Assembly: GCA_002492525.1 (NCBI GenBank)
Contig: DKZA01000022.1
Span: forward strand, 61,500 to 125,499
Source: Lachnospiraceae bacterium UBA7086
GTDB taxonomy: Bacteria; Bacillota; Clostridia; Lachnospirales; Lachnospiraceae
Direction: 5' to 3'
Length of the DNA stretch: 64,000 nt
Shown: in pieces, positions 33,883 through 43,657 of the stretch
Layout of the letters: the number at the start of each line of letters is the position of its first letter
Position numbering within the stretch: the stretch's first letter is position 1
Program-made: the position numbers and the translations under genes
Notes under the pieces: generated by a model
Seen by the model: only the letters and a program-made list of their open reading frames with translations
Told to the model about the DNA's origin: nothing
Database searches by the model: none

Positions 33883-35049
33883 TTAATCTTTTGTCTTTTC
33901 CTTATTGTTCATGATTTCAAATACAACTGCCGCCAAGAGCACCACGCCCTTTACGACTCTCTGCCAGTTGGCGTCGATACCCATCAGGCTCATGCCTAAG
34001 TTGATTACGCCGATCAGCGCCGCGCCGACCACCATGCCGAATACCGTACCGGAGCCGCCGTATGCGGACACGCCGCCCACCACGCAGGCGGAGATAGCAT
34101 CCATCTCATAGTTGGTACCTGCCGTGGATGTTCCGGCAGACAGTCTCGCCATGGTCATCCACGCACTGATTACGGTAAGCACCGACATATTCAGGTAAGC
34201 TAAGAAGAAAATCTTCTTCGTATCAATACCGGAAAGTCTTGTGGCCTCCACATTGCCGCCGATGGTGTAGAAGTAACGGCCAATTGTGGTCTTGGAGGTG
34301 ATGAAGTTATAAATCAGCAGGATTACCGCTACCCAGATCAGGTTATTCGGAATACCGCCCGCCTGTGCCAGCTTATAGGCAAACAGAAGAATTACCGCGC
34401 AGATCAGTATACAGCGCACGATAACACTGACCATCTTCTCTGTCTCATAACCCTTCTTCAGCTTGTCGCTCCTGCCCTTTAACTGTAACAGCACAAACAC
34501 CACGCAGACAATTACACCCACCACAATACAAGTGATATTCAGTCCGGAACCTCCAAAAAAATCAGGCACGCTTCCGTTAAACAACTTTGAAAATCCCTCC
34601 GGCAGGGGAGCAATACTCGAACCGCCGATAAGTGCCGTACCCCAGCCTCTAAACGCCAGATATCCTGCCAGCGTCGCAATCCACGGCGGAATATTGATAT
34701 AGGCAATCAAAAAGCCTTCCACGATACCATAAATCACACCCGCACCGATCATAAGAAGTATCGCCGCCGGAACCGACATATTATTGCGTACCATCATGAT
34801 GCCGCCGATGGCACCGATAAAACATACAAAAGATCCTACCGAAAGGTCTATATTACCGCCGGTCAGCATACACATCAGCATACCTGCTGCCAGTACAAAC
34901 ACGTAAGCGTTCTGCGCAATCAGTGCCTGGAAACTGGATGCTGCAAACATCTGTCCCTTTGTCATCACCGAGAAGAATATCACGATCAGGACAAGGACTA
35001 TTTTCATGGTATGTTTTCTTAAGATTTCTACTGTTTTATTCATTTTCAT
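33883..35049 (-). CDS. pentose-type sugar ABC transporter permease (second copy)
   Basis: The 388-aa integral membrane protein is a BPD_transp_2 (XylH/GguB-type) permease with about ten helices and the conserved GGNIDLSVGS motif near residue 65. It is the last gene of the sugar ABC operon and is clearly paralogous to the permease just upstream (35059-36228), sharing the motif and the C-terminal YGGSGTVFGMVVGAALIGVIN block. Substrate is probably xylose or a similar monosaccharide because of the adjacent sensing genes. GGAGG precedes the ATG. Confidence 0.88.
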   Translation of the reverse strand: MKMNKTVEILRKHTMKIVLVLIVIFFSVMTKGQMFAASSFQALIAQNAYVFVLAAGMLMCMLTGGNIDLSVGSFVCFIGAIGGIMMVRNNMSVPAAILLMIGAGVIYGIVEGFLIAYINIPPWIATLAGYLAFRGWGTALIGGSSIAPLPEGFSKLFNGSVPDFFGGSGLNITCIVVGVIVCVVFVLLQLKGRSDKLKKGYETEKMVSVIVRCILICAVILLFAYKLAQAGGIPNNLIWVAVILLIYNFITSKTTIGRYFYTIGGNVEATRLSGIDTKKIFFLAYLNMSVLTVISAWMTMARLSAGTSTAGTNYEMDAISACVVGGVSAYGGSGTVFGMVVGAALIGVINLGMSLMGIDANWQRVVKGVVLLAAVVFEIMNNKEKTKD

Positions 35050-35058
35050 CCTCCTCCC

Positions 35059-36228
35059 TTATTTCTTCTCTCTCTTGGACAACACATCAAAGGTAACTGC
35101 TGCCAGAAGTACCAGACCCTTAACCACCTTCTGGTAGTTGGCGTCAATACCCATAATACTCATACCCTGGTTGATAACGCCCATCAAAACCGCACCGATT
35201 ACCACGCCGGGCACGGTGCCGACACCGCCATAAGCAGAAGCGCCGCCGATGAAGCAGGCGCCGATGGCATCCATCTCATAGCCCTGCCCGTAGGTAGGCT
35301 GTGAAGAGGTCAGTCTGGCAATCGTCAAAATACCTGCCAGCGCTGCTAAAATACCCATATTAACATAAGCGAAAAAGTACACCCGCTTCGTATTGATACC
35401 GGAAAGCCTGGTGGCTTTCTCATTGCCGCCCACCGCATACAGATAACGTCCCATTCTGGTCTTGGTGGTCGTATATCCGTAAATCAGAAGCACCAACAGA
35501 ATCCAGATTAATGCTGTGGGAATCCCCTTATAGGAAGAAAGTTTATAACTCACCCACAAGATGACAGCACCAATTACCGCCAGCTTCACCAGCGTACTTC
35601 CCAGAGGCGCCGTCTCATAACCTCTGCTCTTATTGTTGATCCGGCTCTTTAACTGCATGGCCACCAAAATGACAACTGCGATACAACCGGCAATCATACA
35701 AGTCATATTAAAGTTTTCTCCGCCGAACAGATCCGGCACATAGCAGTCTGCACCGCCGCCGAACACCCTGATAAAGGCTTCGCTTTTGATAGAGACCGTA
35801 AGACCCTGTAAAACCACATTGGAAAGTCCACGGAACGCATACATGCCGGCCAGTGTCGCAATAAAAGGCGGTACCTTCACATAGGCAATCCAGAACCCCT
35901 GCCATACACCGACCAAAAGACCGATGATAAGCATGGTCAGAACCGCCGCCCACATATTGACGCCCTTATCCATCATCACAGCGCCTATCGCGCCCGCGAA
36001 GCAGACCACAGAACCCACGGAAAGGTCGATATTACCGCCTGTCAGAATACACAAAAGCATACCGGTCGCCAGAACGAACACATAAGCGTTCTGGGAAATC
36101 AGGTTATTGATATTCTGCGGGAACAAAATCTTTCCCTGTGTCGTAATGCTGAAAAAGATTACCACAAGAACCAGGGCGATAATCATGGTATATTTTCTGA
36201 GAATCGTTGAAACGTTCGTCTTTTCCAT
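35059..36228 (-). CDS. pentose-type sugar ABC transporter permease (first copy)
   Basis: This 389-aa permease has the same layout as its downstream paralogue, with GGNIDLSVGSVVCFAGAIGA near residue 65 and YGGVGTVPGVVIGAVLMGVIN near the end. Most XylFGH-type systems use a single permease gene as a homodimer; two tandem copies suggest a heterodimeric channel, or two channels sharing one ATPase. It begins 4 nt after the stop of the ATPase gene, indicating tight coupling. Confidence 0.88.
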   Translation of the reverse strand: MEKTNVSTILRKYTMIIALVLVVIFFSITTQGKILFPQNINNLISQNAYVFVLATGMLLCILTGGNIDLSVGSVVCFAGAIGAVMMDKGVNMWAAVLTMLIIGLLVGVWQGFWIAYVKVPPFIATLAGMYAFRGLSNVVLQGLTVSIKSEAFIRVFGGGADCYVPDLFGGENFNMTCMIAGCIAVVILVAMQLKSRINNKSRGYETAPLGSTLVKLAVIGAVILWVSYKLSSYKGIPTALIWILLVLLIYGYTTTKTRMGRYLYAVGGNEKATRLSGINTKRVYFFAYVNMGILAALAGILTIARLTSSQPTYGQGYEMDAIGACFIGGASAYGGVGTVPGVVIGAVLMGVINQGMSIMGIDANYQKVVKGLVLLAAVTFDVLSKREKK

Positions 36229-36232
36229 ATCC

Positions 36233-37771
36233 TTACGCCCCCTTCCCTGATGTTACGATGATGGACATGATCTTCTCCTGAGTTGCCTCCTCAGCGGAGA
36301 GCTCCCCGGCAATCTTTCCTTCATTCATGATATAAATCCTGTCACTCATGCCGAGCACCTCCGGCAGCTCCGAGGAAATCATAATAACGGACTTGCCCGC
36401 CGCCACCAGGTCGTTGATGATACAATAAATCTCGTACTTCGCACCTACGTCGATACCTCTGGTGGGCTCATCCAGAATCAGCACGTCAGGATCGGCAAAC
36501 ATCCATTTGGCAAGAAGCACCTTCTGCTGATTGCCGCCGGAAAGGTTGCCCACATTCTGCTCCACCGTAGGACATTTCGTCTTAAGCTTGCCCCGGTACT
36601 CCTCCGCCACCTGATATTCCTTATCCTTGTCGATGATCATGTGGGGACTGATACTGTCCAGATTGGCCAACGTCGTATTCACCTTAATCGGGTTACTCAG
36701 CACCAGACCGTTGCCTTTCCGGTCCTCCGTCACATAGGCCAGTTTATTTTTGATGGCCTGCCGCACGGTCTTCAAATGCACTTCCTTGCCGGCCAGATAA
36801 AGCTGTCCGCTGATGTTCGTGCCATAGGACTGTCCGAAAATACTCATGGCAAGCTCGGTACGTCCCGCACCCATCAGACCGGAAATACCGACCACTTCGC
36901 CTTTTCTTACCTTAATGGACACATCATCGCAAACCTTTCTCTCCGGGTAGAGCGGATGATGCACTGTCCAGTTTTTCACTTCCATATTCACGTCACCGAT
37001 TTTTACACCGTGACGCTTCGGGAAACGATCTGTCAGTTCACGGCCGACCATCCCCTGAATAATTCTATCCTCTGAAATCTCCGTGGTATGCTTATCCAGC
37101 GTCTCAATGGTAGCGCCATCGCGGATGACCGTAATCTTATCCGCCACATAAGCAACCTCATTTAACTTATGAGATATGATAATCGATGTCATGCCCTCTT
37201 TTTTGAACTTCAGCAGAAGATCCAATAATGCCTTGGAATCTGTCTCGTTCAATGAGGACGTAGGCTCATCCAGAATTAAAAGCTTGGCGTGTTTTGCCAG
37301 GGCCTTCGCAATCTCCACCAACTGCTGCTTGCCGGTACCGATATCCTTTACCAGCACTCTGGAGGACTCGGAGAGTCCCACCATCTTCAAATACTTGTCG
37401 GCTTCCCCATAGGTCTCGTTCCAGTCAATCGCCCCGCTCTTGCCCCGCTCATTTCCCAGGAACATGTTTTCTCCGATGGACATGTACGGAACCAGCGCCA
37501 GCTCCTGATGAATGATAACGATTCCCTTTTCCTCGGAGTCCTTGATTGTGCTAAACTTACACACTTCACCGTTATAGACGATGTCGCCCTCATATGTACC
37601 ATAAGGATAAATGCCGCTTAAGACATTCATAAGCGTGGATTTGCCCGCGCCATTCTCACCGACCAGCGCGTGGATTTCACCTTCCTCCACCTTCAGGTTG
37701 ACATTGTCGAGCGCCTTGACACCGGGGAACGTTTTGGTAATATTTTTCATTTCCAGTAAAACTTTAGCCAA
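36233..37771 (-). CDS. sugar ABC transporter ATP-binding protein (tandem ATPase, XylG/MglA type)
   Basis: The 512-aa protein contains two ABC ATPase halves, as in all CUT2 transporters. The first has Walker [13 protein letters not shown] and [10 protein letters not shown]; the second has a reduced Walker A-like [10 protein letters not shown], signature [15 protein letters not shown] and [14 protein letters not shown]. It energises uptake through the two adjacent permeases. Translation starts at a TTG with GGGAGG 8 nt upstream. It is separated from the binding protein gene by 260 bp containing several hairpins, which should lower its expression relative to the binding protein. Confidence 0.92.
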   Translation of the reverse strand: MAKVLLEMKNITKTFPGVKALDNVNLKVEEGEIHALVGENGAGKSTLMNVLSGIYPYGTYEGDIVYNGEVCKFSTIKDSEEKGIVIIHQELALVPYMSIGENMFLGNERGKSGAIDWNETYGEADKYLKMVGLSESSRVLVKDIGTGKQQLVEIAKALAKHAKLLILDEPTSSLNETDSKALLDLLLKFKKEGMTSIIISHKLNEVAYVADKITVIRDGATIETLDKHTTEISEDRIIQGMVGRELTDRFPKRHGVKIGDVNMEVKNWTVHHPLYPERKVCDDVSIKVRKGEVVGISGLMGAGRTELAMSIFGQSYGTNISGQLYLAGKEVHLKTVRQAIKNKLAYVTEDRKGNGLVLSNPIKVNTTLANLDSISPHMIIDKDKEYQVAEEYRGKLKTKCPTVEQNVGNLSGGNQQKVLLAKWMFADPDVLILDEPTRGIDVGAKYEIYCIINDLVAAGKSVIMISSELPEVLGMSDRIYIMNEGKIAGELSAEEATQEKIMSIIVTSGKGA

Positions 37772-37827
37772 ATTGTATTCCTCCCAACATTTTTAGTATC
37801 TGCTACCCACTTCTCTTTTTAAAATCA

Positions 37828-37850
37828 GCAGGCGGGAAAACCCCGCCTGC
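37828..37850 (-). terminator. GC-rich hairpin between binding-protein and ATPase genes
   Basis: On the minus strand GCAGGCGGG and CCCGCCTGC form a 9-bp stem with a short loop followed by TGATTTT. It is a partial terminator candidate that would allow some readthrough into the ATPase and permease genes. Confidence 0.6.
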
Positions 37851-37940
37851 CGGTTTCACTTACTTGCTATTATAGCATATTTTTGTAATACAGAAAAGCT
37901 TTTTTGCGTTTCCTCATGTATAGCTTTCCTGTTCACAGAG

Positions 37941-38029
37941 AACGCGCTTTTTGCGTTCTCTTATCTGAGATTTAGAATTTCTTGGCGTTTCGTCCACTGG
38001 CGAAACGTCTTTAGAAATTCTTCTCAGAT
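37941..38029 (-). repeat. two nested hairpins directly after the binding-protein stop codon
   Basis: The first hairpin has outer arms ATCTGAGA (37963-37970) and TCTCAGAT (38022-38029), TAGAATTTCT/AGAAATTCT inside, and an inner GTTTCG/CGAAAC. The second is GAGAACGC/GCGTTCTC at 37941-37962. Neither has a T run on the minus strand, so protection of the upstream mRNA from 3' decay is more likely than termination. Confidence 0.65.
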
Positions 38030-38031
38030 TT

Positions 38032-39201
38032 TTACTGGAGATCTGCCTCGGTATAGTAACCGGAATCGATCAGCAGCTCTTTATAGTTGTTCACATCTGC
38101 AAATACGGGCTCGCAGAGGAAAGAAGGAATAATGCCTGTGCCATTGTCATAGTCCGTAGTATTGTTCACATCTACAGTCTCACCGTTTAAGATCTGGCCA
38201 ACCATCTTAACAACCTGAGATGCCAGTGTACGGGTATCCTTGAAGATGGACATGGACTGTTTGCCGGCGATCATGTTCTTTACGTTAGCCATATCGCAGT
38301 CCTGACCGGTAACAACCGGGTAGTTTCCTGTGTAGTTTGCTGCCAGAGCGTTCTGCACACCAAGAGATGTGGAGTCGTTAGAGCAGAGGCAGATATCAAG
38401 CTGTGTGCCATCTGCATAGTTGGAAGAAAGGATATTCTCCATTCTGGACTGTGCGGTCTCAGTAGACCATAAAGGTGTAGCAACATCTGCAAACTCTGTC
38501 TGACCAGAGGGGATTACGATCTTGCCTGCATCAATATAAGGCTGTAATACATCAATTGCACCCTGATAGAAATATCCTGCATTGTTGTCACCAGGATCGC
38601 CTGCAGTAATCTCCATGTTGAAAGGACCAGCCGCATTTTCAAGATCCAGCGCGTCTACGATGTACTGACCCTGTTTCGTACCAACCATGTAGTTATCGAA
38701 TGTTGCATAGTAGGAAACCGCGTCTGTGTTCATGATCAGACGGTCATATGCGATAACAGGAATTCCTGCCGTCTTTGCACCTTCAAGAACAGTGCTGAGG
38801 GAATCACCCTCGATAGCTGCGATTACCAGTACGGAGCATCCTCCGTTGATCATATTCTCAATCTGAGATACCTGAGTTGCCGGGTCATTAGAAGCATACT
38901 GAAGGTCTACCTCATAACCTGCTGCCTCTAACTCTTTCTGCATATTGGAACCGTCCTGATTCCATCTCTGCAGATCCTTGGTAGGCATGGAAACACCAAC
39001 CTTATTACCGGTTGCTGCTGCCGGTGCTTCTGCTGCAGGCTCTTCTGCTGCAGGCTCCTCTGCTGCCGGTGCCTCTGCCTCTGCTGCCGGTGCTTCTGCC
39101 GCCGGTGCTGTTGTCTCAGAAGATCCGGAATTGCCGCAGCCAACTAAAGTTGCTGCAACCATGGCTGTTGCCAGAATCATGCTGACTAACTTCTTTTTCA
39201 T
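38032..39201 (-). CDS. multiple-sugar/xylose-type ABC substrate-binding lipoprotein
   Basis: The 389-aa protein is a periplasmic-binding-protein type I of the ChvE/XylF group, anchored as a lipoprotein (ATLVGCGNS). After the lipobox lies a striking Ala/Pro/Glu linker (about 28-68, repeats of APAAEE) that acts as a spacer from the membrane. The binding domain starts near VGVSMPTKDLQRWNQDG; AYDRLIMNTDAV and VTGQDCDMANVKNM are family hallmarks for pyranose binding. The gene leads the operon and is followed by stabilising hairpins, consistent with excess of binding protein over permease. Confidence 0.9.
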   Translation of the reverse strand: MKKKLVSMILATAMVAATLVGCGNSGSSETTAPAAEAPAAEAEAPAAEEPAAEEPAAEAPAAATGNKVGVSMPTKDLQRWNQDGSNMQKELEAAGYEVDLQYASNDPATQVSQIENMINGGCSVLVIAAIEGDSLSTVLEGAKTAGIPVIAYDRLIMNTDAVSYYATFDNYMVGTKQGQYIVDALDLENAAGPFNMEITAGDPGDNNAGYFYQGAIDVLQPYIDAGKIVIPSGQTEFADVATPLWSTETAQSRMENILSSNYADGTQLDICLCSNDSTSLGVQNALAANYTGNYPVVTGQDCDMANVKNMIAGKQSMSIFKDTRTLASQVVKMVGQILNGETVDVNNTTDYDNGTGIIPSFLCEPVFADVNNYKELLIDSGYYTEADLQ

Positions 39202-39242
39202 GTTTTCTTTTCCTCCCTTATTTAATTTGGAATGATTTTTCT

Positions 39243-39263
39243 ACAGACGGACTGCCCGCCTGT
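39243..39263 (-). promoter_or_regulatory. hairpin in the leader of the sugar-binding protein gene
   Basis: ACAGACGG and CCGCCTGT pair over 8 bp with one G-U around a 5-nt loop, about 40 bp before the start codon. It could be an mRNA stabiliser or part of an operator. No convincing promoter was found immediately upstream. Confidence 0.35.
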
Positions 39264-39334
39264 GGTTTCAATATATCACAAAAGATATAGGAATAATTTA
39301 TGACCTTCTGTACATTTTTACCATGACACAGACA

Positions 39335-39376
39335 AAAAAGCAGGGTGTCCTAGCACAAATTTGTGCCAGAGCACCC
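39335..39376 (-). terminator. terminator of the second binding-protein gene
   Basis: On the minus strand GGGTG...GCACAAATTTGTGC...CACCC forms a long interrupted stem followed by TGCTTTTTTG, 19 bp after the stop codon. Confidence 0.75.
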
Positions 39377-39394
39377 CATTATCGCAAAATAATC

Positions 39395-40459
39395 CTATTG
39401 TGGCATCTGATCAGGTACATTCAGATAGACATCTTCTTTCAAATGGAAACCGCTGCCGATAACCACCTCATCAATATTGTCCCTGTTGACGCTGATAGGT
39501 TCCAAAGCGATATAAGGCACCGTATACGTTCCGCTTTCGATAGACGTCAGATCCTCCCCGCCAAGCGTCTCTCCCCTGCCCAGCGCAACAGATGCTTCCG
39601 CTGCCCTGGTAGCCAGACGTTCCACCGGCTTATAGACCGTCATAAGCTGCGTCCCTTCCACGATTCTCTGACAGGCCGCCAGATCCGCATCCTGCCCCAC
39701 CACCAGAATATCTCCTGCCCGGCGGGTCTCCGCCAGCGCCCGCACCACCTGGGTAGCCAGATCGTCATTACCGCACATGACAGCATCCGCCCGCTGAACC
39801 GCCGCAATATGAGAATAGATATAGGACGCCGCAATCTCCGCCCGCCAGCCGTCGGCATGGAGAATATCCAAAATCGTCACTTTGTTCTTCTCCATAACTT
39901 TCTGAAACGCCCCCTCCACCAGGGGCACATTATTATCTGTGGGAGAGCCGCCTAACATAATCACATAATCGCCATCGCCGAGTCCTTCTTCCACCAGGGC
40001 TTCGCCCATCAGGGTGCCAACCATCTCATTATCAAAGGAGATGTAGAGATCTACATCCGCATCATCAATCAGACGGTCATAAGATACCACCTTAATTCCC
40101 GCATTTTTAGCCCTGGCAACCGAGTCCCGAAGTTCCTCCGGGTCGATGGCTATGATAACGATGACATCCATCTCTTTCTTGATAAAGTAGTCGATCTGCT
40201 TCTTCTGCTCCTCCACATCGCCGTTGGCGTTCTGTACATTGACTTCCGCTCCCAGCTCCTTAGCCACTGACACGAACACATCCCGGTCTCTCTGCCATCT
40301 TTCAATGACAAAAGAATCAAAAGTCAGACCAATCTGTATTTTCTTTTCTTCCTCTGTTTCGCTCACCTTGCCGCTCTCACTGGTACCGCAGGCACTCACG
40401 CCGCAAAGCAGACTGAGCGTCAAAAGAAGGCTAATCCATCGTTTCATCATTCCCTCCAT
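39395..40459 (-). CDS. second sugar-binding lipoprotein (XylF-like)
   Basis: The 354-aa protein is another PBP type I lipoprotein (LSLLCGVSACGTSESGK). Key segments are IGLTFDSFVIERWQRDRDVF, VSYDRLIDDADVDLYISFDN, GGSPTDNN and VVGQDADLAACQRI, all typical of D-xylose-binding XylF. It probably delivers the same or a related pentose to the ABC permeases. It lies immediately downstream of the AraC-type regulator, so the order is sensor, kinase, regulator, binding protein, then the transporter operon. The first ATG has GGGAG upstream; starts at 40450 or 40447 are also possible. Confidence 0.88.
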   Translation of the reverse strand: MEGMMKRWISLLLTLSLLCGVSACGTSESGKVSETEEEKKIQIGLTFDSFVIERWQRDRDVFVSVAKELGAEVNVQNANGDVEEQKKQIDYFIKKEMDVIVIIAIDPEELRDSVARAKNAGIKVVSYDRLIDDADVDLYISFDNEMVGTLMGEALVEEGLGDGDYVIMLGGSPTDNNVPLVEGAFQKVMEKNKVTILDILHADGWRAEIAASYIYSHIAAVQRADAVMCGNDDLATQVVRALAETRRAGDILVVGQDADLAACQRIVEGTQLMTVYKPVERLATRAAEASVALGRGETLGGEDLTSIESGTYTVPYIALEPISVNRDNIDEVVIGSGFHLKEDVYLNVPDQMPQ

Positions 40460-40493
40460 GGTTTCTCCCGCATAAGATACTCTTCTTATACAT

Positions 40494-42101
40494 CTACAAT
40501 TGTTTATACTCTGTGGGGGTCACACCCACATTTTTCTTGAAAGATCTGCTGAAATAGTTGGGATCCGCATAGCCTACCATGGCGCAGATTTCTTTCATGG
40601 AACACTCCGTGGTCGTCAGCAGTTCTTTGGCTTTCTCGATCCGAATACGGGTCAGGTATTCCACAAACCCTTCTCCCGTATCTTCCTTAAATATCTTACT
40701 GAAATAATAGGGGCTGATATTGGCCGCCTGGGACACTTCATCCAGAGAGATATCCTTACTATAATTATTCTGAATATATTCTTTGGCCGTCTCAATGACA
40801 CTCATGGATTTTTCCGTAGCCTTGGTACTCACATTATGACTGGCCGTGACAATCTTTTCTATAAACCAGGCTCTTAGGGAAGGAATATCCTCCATTGCCA
40901 TAATTGTTGGCAGATAATCCGCCCTTGCCCGGAATTCATAAGTCATGCCGCCGGAAGTATAGGCAAGATGCTCCGCATAAAGCACAAACTCCAACACCTT
41001 AAGCCGAATATTCATCAGATACTCTCCATGGGCCTGCGCGATCAGGTCAAAATACGTTTCTGCCGTGGCGGCCGCGTGATTGGTTTCTCCGTTTTTCACT
41101 TCCGCAAAAAGACGTTTCTCCAAATCAATCGGATAACTTTCCTCATACGTACATCCAATGGGCAGATCGTCCACATGTGCCACGCTGCCGGTGGTCATGA
41201 TCAATGCATTGAGCGCCTCCTTATAAGAATCTCTGGCCTCCTCTATATTATGAATGGAGCTGATTCCCACCCGGAAACTGATATCCGTCCTTTTTCGCAT
41301 CTCCCGCACCAGTTCTCTGGACTTCTCGATCAAGGCAATCCTCTCATTGTAGCTCATCTTCTGCTCTTCACAAGGTACCATCACCGCCAGTTTATTCGCC
41401 ATCGCAGTTCCCAGGACAGCCGCGGGATAGTATTCTTTAATGCACTCCCGCACCGTCTTATCATACTCCTGCATCTTCACACTGCTTCCCACGGCATTGG
41501 TCATATGGTTTCCTTCCTGCGTATCTCCGCAGACCACCGCCAGCATATAAGCCTGGTTCTGGGTAATATTTAACAGATTCTTATAATTCTCGATATCTTC
41601 CGTAAAATGTTCCTGAAACAGCATATTATAGACCAGTCCGCTCTCTATGATAGGCATAACGGTCTCCAGTTTCTCCCGGATCATCAGGTCGTTGCTTCTC
41701 TTGGCACGCTCTTTGTCAATCTGCTCCATGGCACGCCTAAGAGCCGCCACAATCCTGGTCTTTTCCATGGGTTTCGTGATATATTCCAAAACCCCCAGTT
41801 TAATAGCTTCTTTGGCATAATCAAATTTATCGTAGGCAGACATCACAATAAAGACCACACTGTGATTATTCTCCCGAATCTCCCGCATGGCCTCGATCCC
41901 ATTGATACCAGGCATCTGGATATCCATAATGGCAATATCGGGCCGATAGGTCTCCGCCAGTTCAATCACACTCCTGCCGGTCTTTGCATATTCAATCGTA
42001 CACGCATCGCCAAATTCTTTCTCTATAATAAATTTCAGCGAATCTATCACAATACCCTCATCGTCCGCCAACATGATTTTATACCGGTTTACACTGCTCA
42101 T
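40494..42101 (-). CDS. YesN/AraC-type response regulator
   Basis: The 535-aa protein has an N-terminal receiver (about 5-125) with Asp60 in IAIMDIQMPG and the acidic pair in MLADDEG, a middle region of about 270 residues, and a C-terminal AraC DNA-binding domain (about 430-535) with two helix-turn-helix motifs (ISLDEVSQAANISPYYFSKI; MKEICAMVGYADPNYFSRSF). It is the output of the adjacent LytS-like kinase and should activate the sugar transporter genes. Its ATG overlaps the kinase stop (ATGA), which fixes the start at 42101. Confidence 0.92.
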   Translation of the reverse strand: MSSVNRYKIMLADDEGIVIDSLKFIIEKEFGDACTIEYAKTGRSVIELAETYRPDIAIMDIQMPGINGIEAMREIRENNHSVVFIVMSAYDKFDYAKEAIKLGVLEYITKPMEKTRIVAALRRAMEQIDKERAKRSNDLMIREKLETVMPIIESGLVYNMLFQEHFTEDIENYKNLLNITQNQAYMLAVVCGDTQEGNHMTNAVGSSVKMQEYDKTVRECIKEYYPAAVLGTAMANKLAVMVPCEEQKMSYNERIALIEKSRELVREMRKRTDISFRVGISSIHNIEEARDSYKEALNALIMTTGSVAHVDDLPIGCTYEESYPIDLEKRLFAEVKNGETNHAAATAETYFDLIAQAHGEYLMNIRLKVLEFVLYAEHLAYTSGGMTYEFRARADYLPTIMAMEDIPSLRAWFIEKIVTASHNVSTKATEKSMSVIETAKEYIQNNYSKDISLDEVSQAANISPYYFSKIFKEDTGEGFVEYLTRIRIEKAKELLTTTECSMKEICAMVGYADPNYFSRSFKKNVGVTPTEYKQL

Positions 42102-43657
42102 ATTTCTTTCATTCCCCCTGTCTTTCCATCCATCATGTCTGCATCTTCTGCTGGTTTTTCCGTTTTTTGCATCTGTATATCCTGATTCCACAAATACAGG
42201 CATACTTCCGTCCCCATGCCTTTCCCCTCACTCCGGATGACCATCACATCCTCTCTGCCCGTAAAGAGTTTCATACGGGAAATGACATTGTCCATACCGA
42301 TGCCGTTCGACCCGGCCGCCATGTCTTCCTCCCGGTAAGCACCGTTCATCACCTTATCAATCGTCTCCTGGTCCATGCCGATCCCGTTATCTTTGACACT
42401 GATACAGACTTTGTCTCCTTTCCCATAAAGAGACAATCGAATCATGCCCGCACCTCCCATTTCCCGGATGCCATGATTGACACAATTTTCCACAATGGGC
42501 TGCAGGATCATACCCGGCATTTCCACCGGCATAAGAGACTGCTCAATCTGTTTTTCATAATGAATATCGCCTGCGAACCGGACGTTCAGGATATAAATAT
42601 AGGAATCCACCATCTCTATTTCCTCCGCAATCGTCACCGTCTCCTGGCTCTTCTTCATATTATAACGATAAAACTGCGCCACCTTCTGTACATACTCATA
42701 AGTCCTGTCCGCTCCTTCCATCATGGCAAGCTGCGCCCCGGCATTTAAGGTATTGAACAAAAAATGCGGATTAATCTGCGCCTGTAAGTACTTAAGCCTG
42801 GCATCCTTTAAATGCCCTTCCATCAAGAGTTCCCGTTCCTTTAAAGCGCGCTCGGCCTCCATACTTTCCCTGACCCGTTCGATATATCTGCCGATACTTA
42901 CCACCATGGAATTAAAAGCGCCCGTCACTACCCCCACTTCATCCTCGGTTTCCACCGGCAAAAGTTCGATATCAAAATTTCCCTTAGCCACCTCGTTGGC
43001 CGAACCGGCCAGTTTCTTTAAAGGACTGATAATGGTGCCCACAAACCGGATAATAATGCATACGTTACTGGCCATCACTAACAGCATGGCAACAAGGGAT
43101 ACGGATTCAAACAGCCTGAACCGCTTGAGCAGATCACTGTAGCGTTCAGAATTGGTACGAAACTTTTCCAAATTCAGGTTCGTAATATAAGCGTTCGTAT
43201 ACTCATACATCTGTGCAGCCTTTTCATAATGAATCCTGTACTTTTCCACATTACGGCCACGTTTGGCCTCAATGGTCTGTCCCACCTCTTCCAGATAATA
43301 TTCTGACATGTTCTTGATATTCCGTTCCATGCGGTCAAAGGATACCCCGGTGATTCTCTCATTTAAATCAGAAACCATCGTCCTGTAATCCTGCTCACTG
43401 CGGTAATAATCCTCCAGAGAATCCGAAGTCTTTGCGTTCAGATAATCCGTCATATTATCCTGTACCATACCAAGCGCATCTGAAAGCTCATTCAGATGCA
43501 GGTTGTCCCGATAAACCATATCCAGACGGCCCGACATGTTATTAATGCCGATCAGAAGGACAAGATTCACGATCATCACTAAAAGATTTGTGATAATATA
43601 AATGCTGCTGATTTTAAACTGCAGGGAGACACTGCGTTTCTTACTCATCGCTCTCAT
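42098..43657 (-). CDS. LytS-like sensor histidine kinase
   Basis: This 519-aa kinase has two transmembrane helices (about 16-38 and 185-210) flanking an extracytoplasmic helical region, a HAMP domain, a coiled coil, the His_kinase domain with phosphoacceptor His298 in AQINPHFLFNTL, and a C-terminal HATPase (VENCVNHGI, DNGIGMD, GNGIGM-type loop). It belongs to the YesM/LytS group that pairs with YesN-type regulators. The extracytoplasmic part probably contacts the membrane-anchored sugar-binding protein encoded just upstream, as in the XylFII-LytS complex of Clostridium beijerinckii. The start at 43657 has AAAGGAG 9 nt upstream and overlaps the preceding gene. Confidence 0.9.
   Translation of the reverse strand: MRAMSKKRSVSLQFKISSIYIITNLLVMIVNLVLLIGINNMSGRLDMVYRDNLHLNELSDALGMVQDNMTDYLNAKTSDSLEDYYRSEQDYRTMVSDLNERITGVSFDRMERNIKNMSEYYLEEVGQTIEAKRGRNVEKYRIHYEKAAQMYEYTNAYITNLNLEKFRTNSERYSDLLKRFRLFESVSLVAMLLVMASNVCIIIRFVGTIISPLKKLAGSANEVAKGNFDIELLPVETEDEVGVVTGAFNSMVVSIGRYIERVRESMEAERALKERELLMEGHLKDARLKYLQAQINPHFLFNTLNAGAQLAMMEGADRTYEYVQKVAQFYRYNMKKSQETVTIAEEIEMVDSYIYILNVRFAGDIHYEKQIEQSLMPVEMPGMILQPIVENCVNHGIREMGGAGMIRLSLYGKGDKVCISVKDNGIGMDQETIDKVMNGAYREEDMAAGSNGIGMDNVISRMKLFTGREDVMVIRSEGKGMGTEVCLYLWNQDIQMQKTEKPAEDADMMDGKTGGMKEI

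Noticed and set aside
42102..42203. Extended start of the AraC-type regulator
   Set aside because: The extra 34 residues overlap the kinase gene in another frame; the ATGA overlap at 42098-42101 is the natural start.
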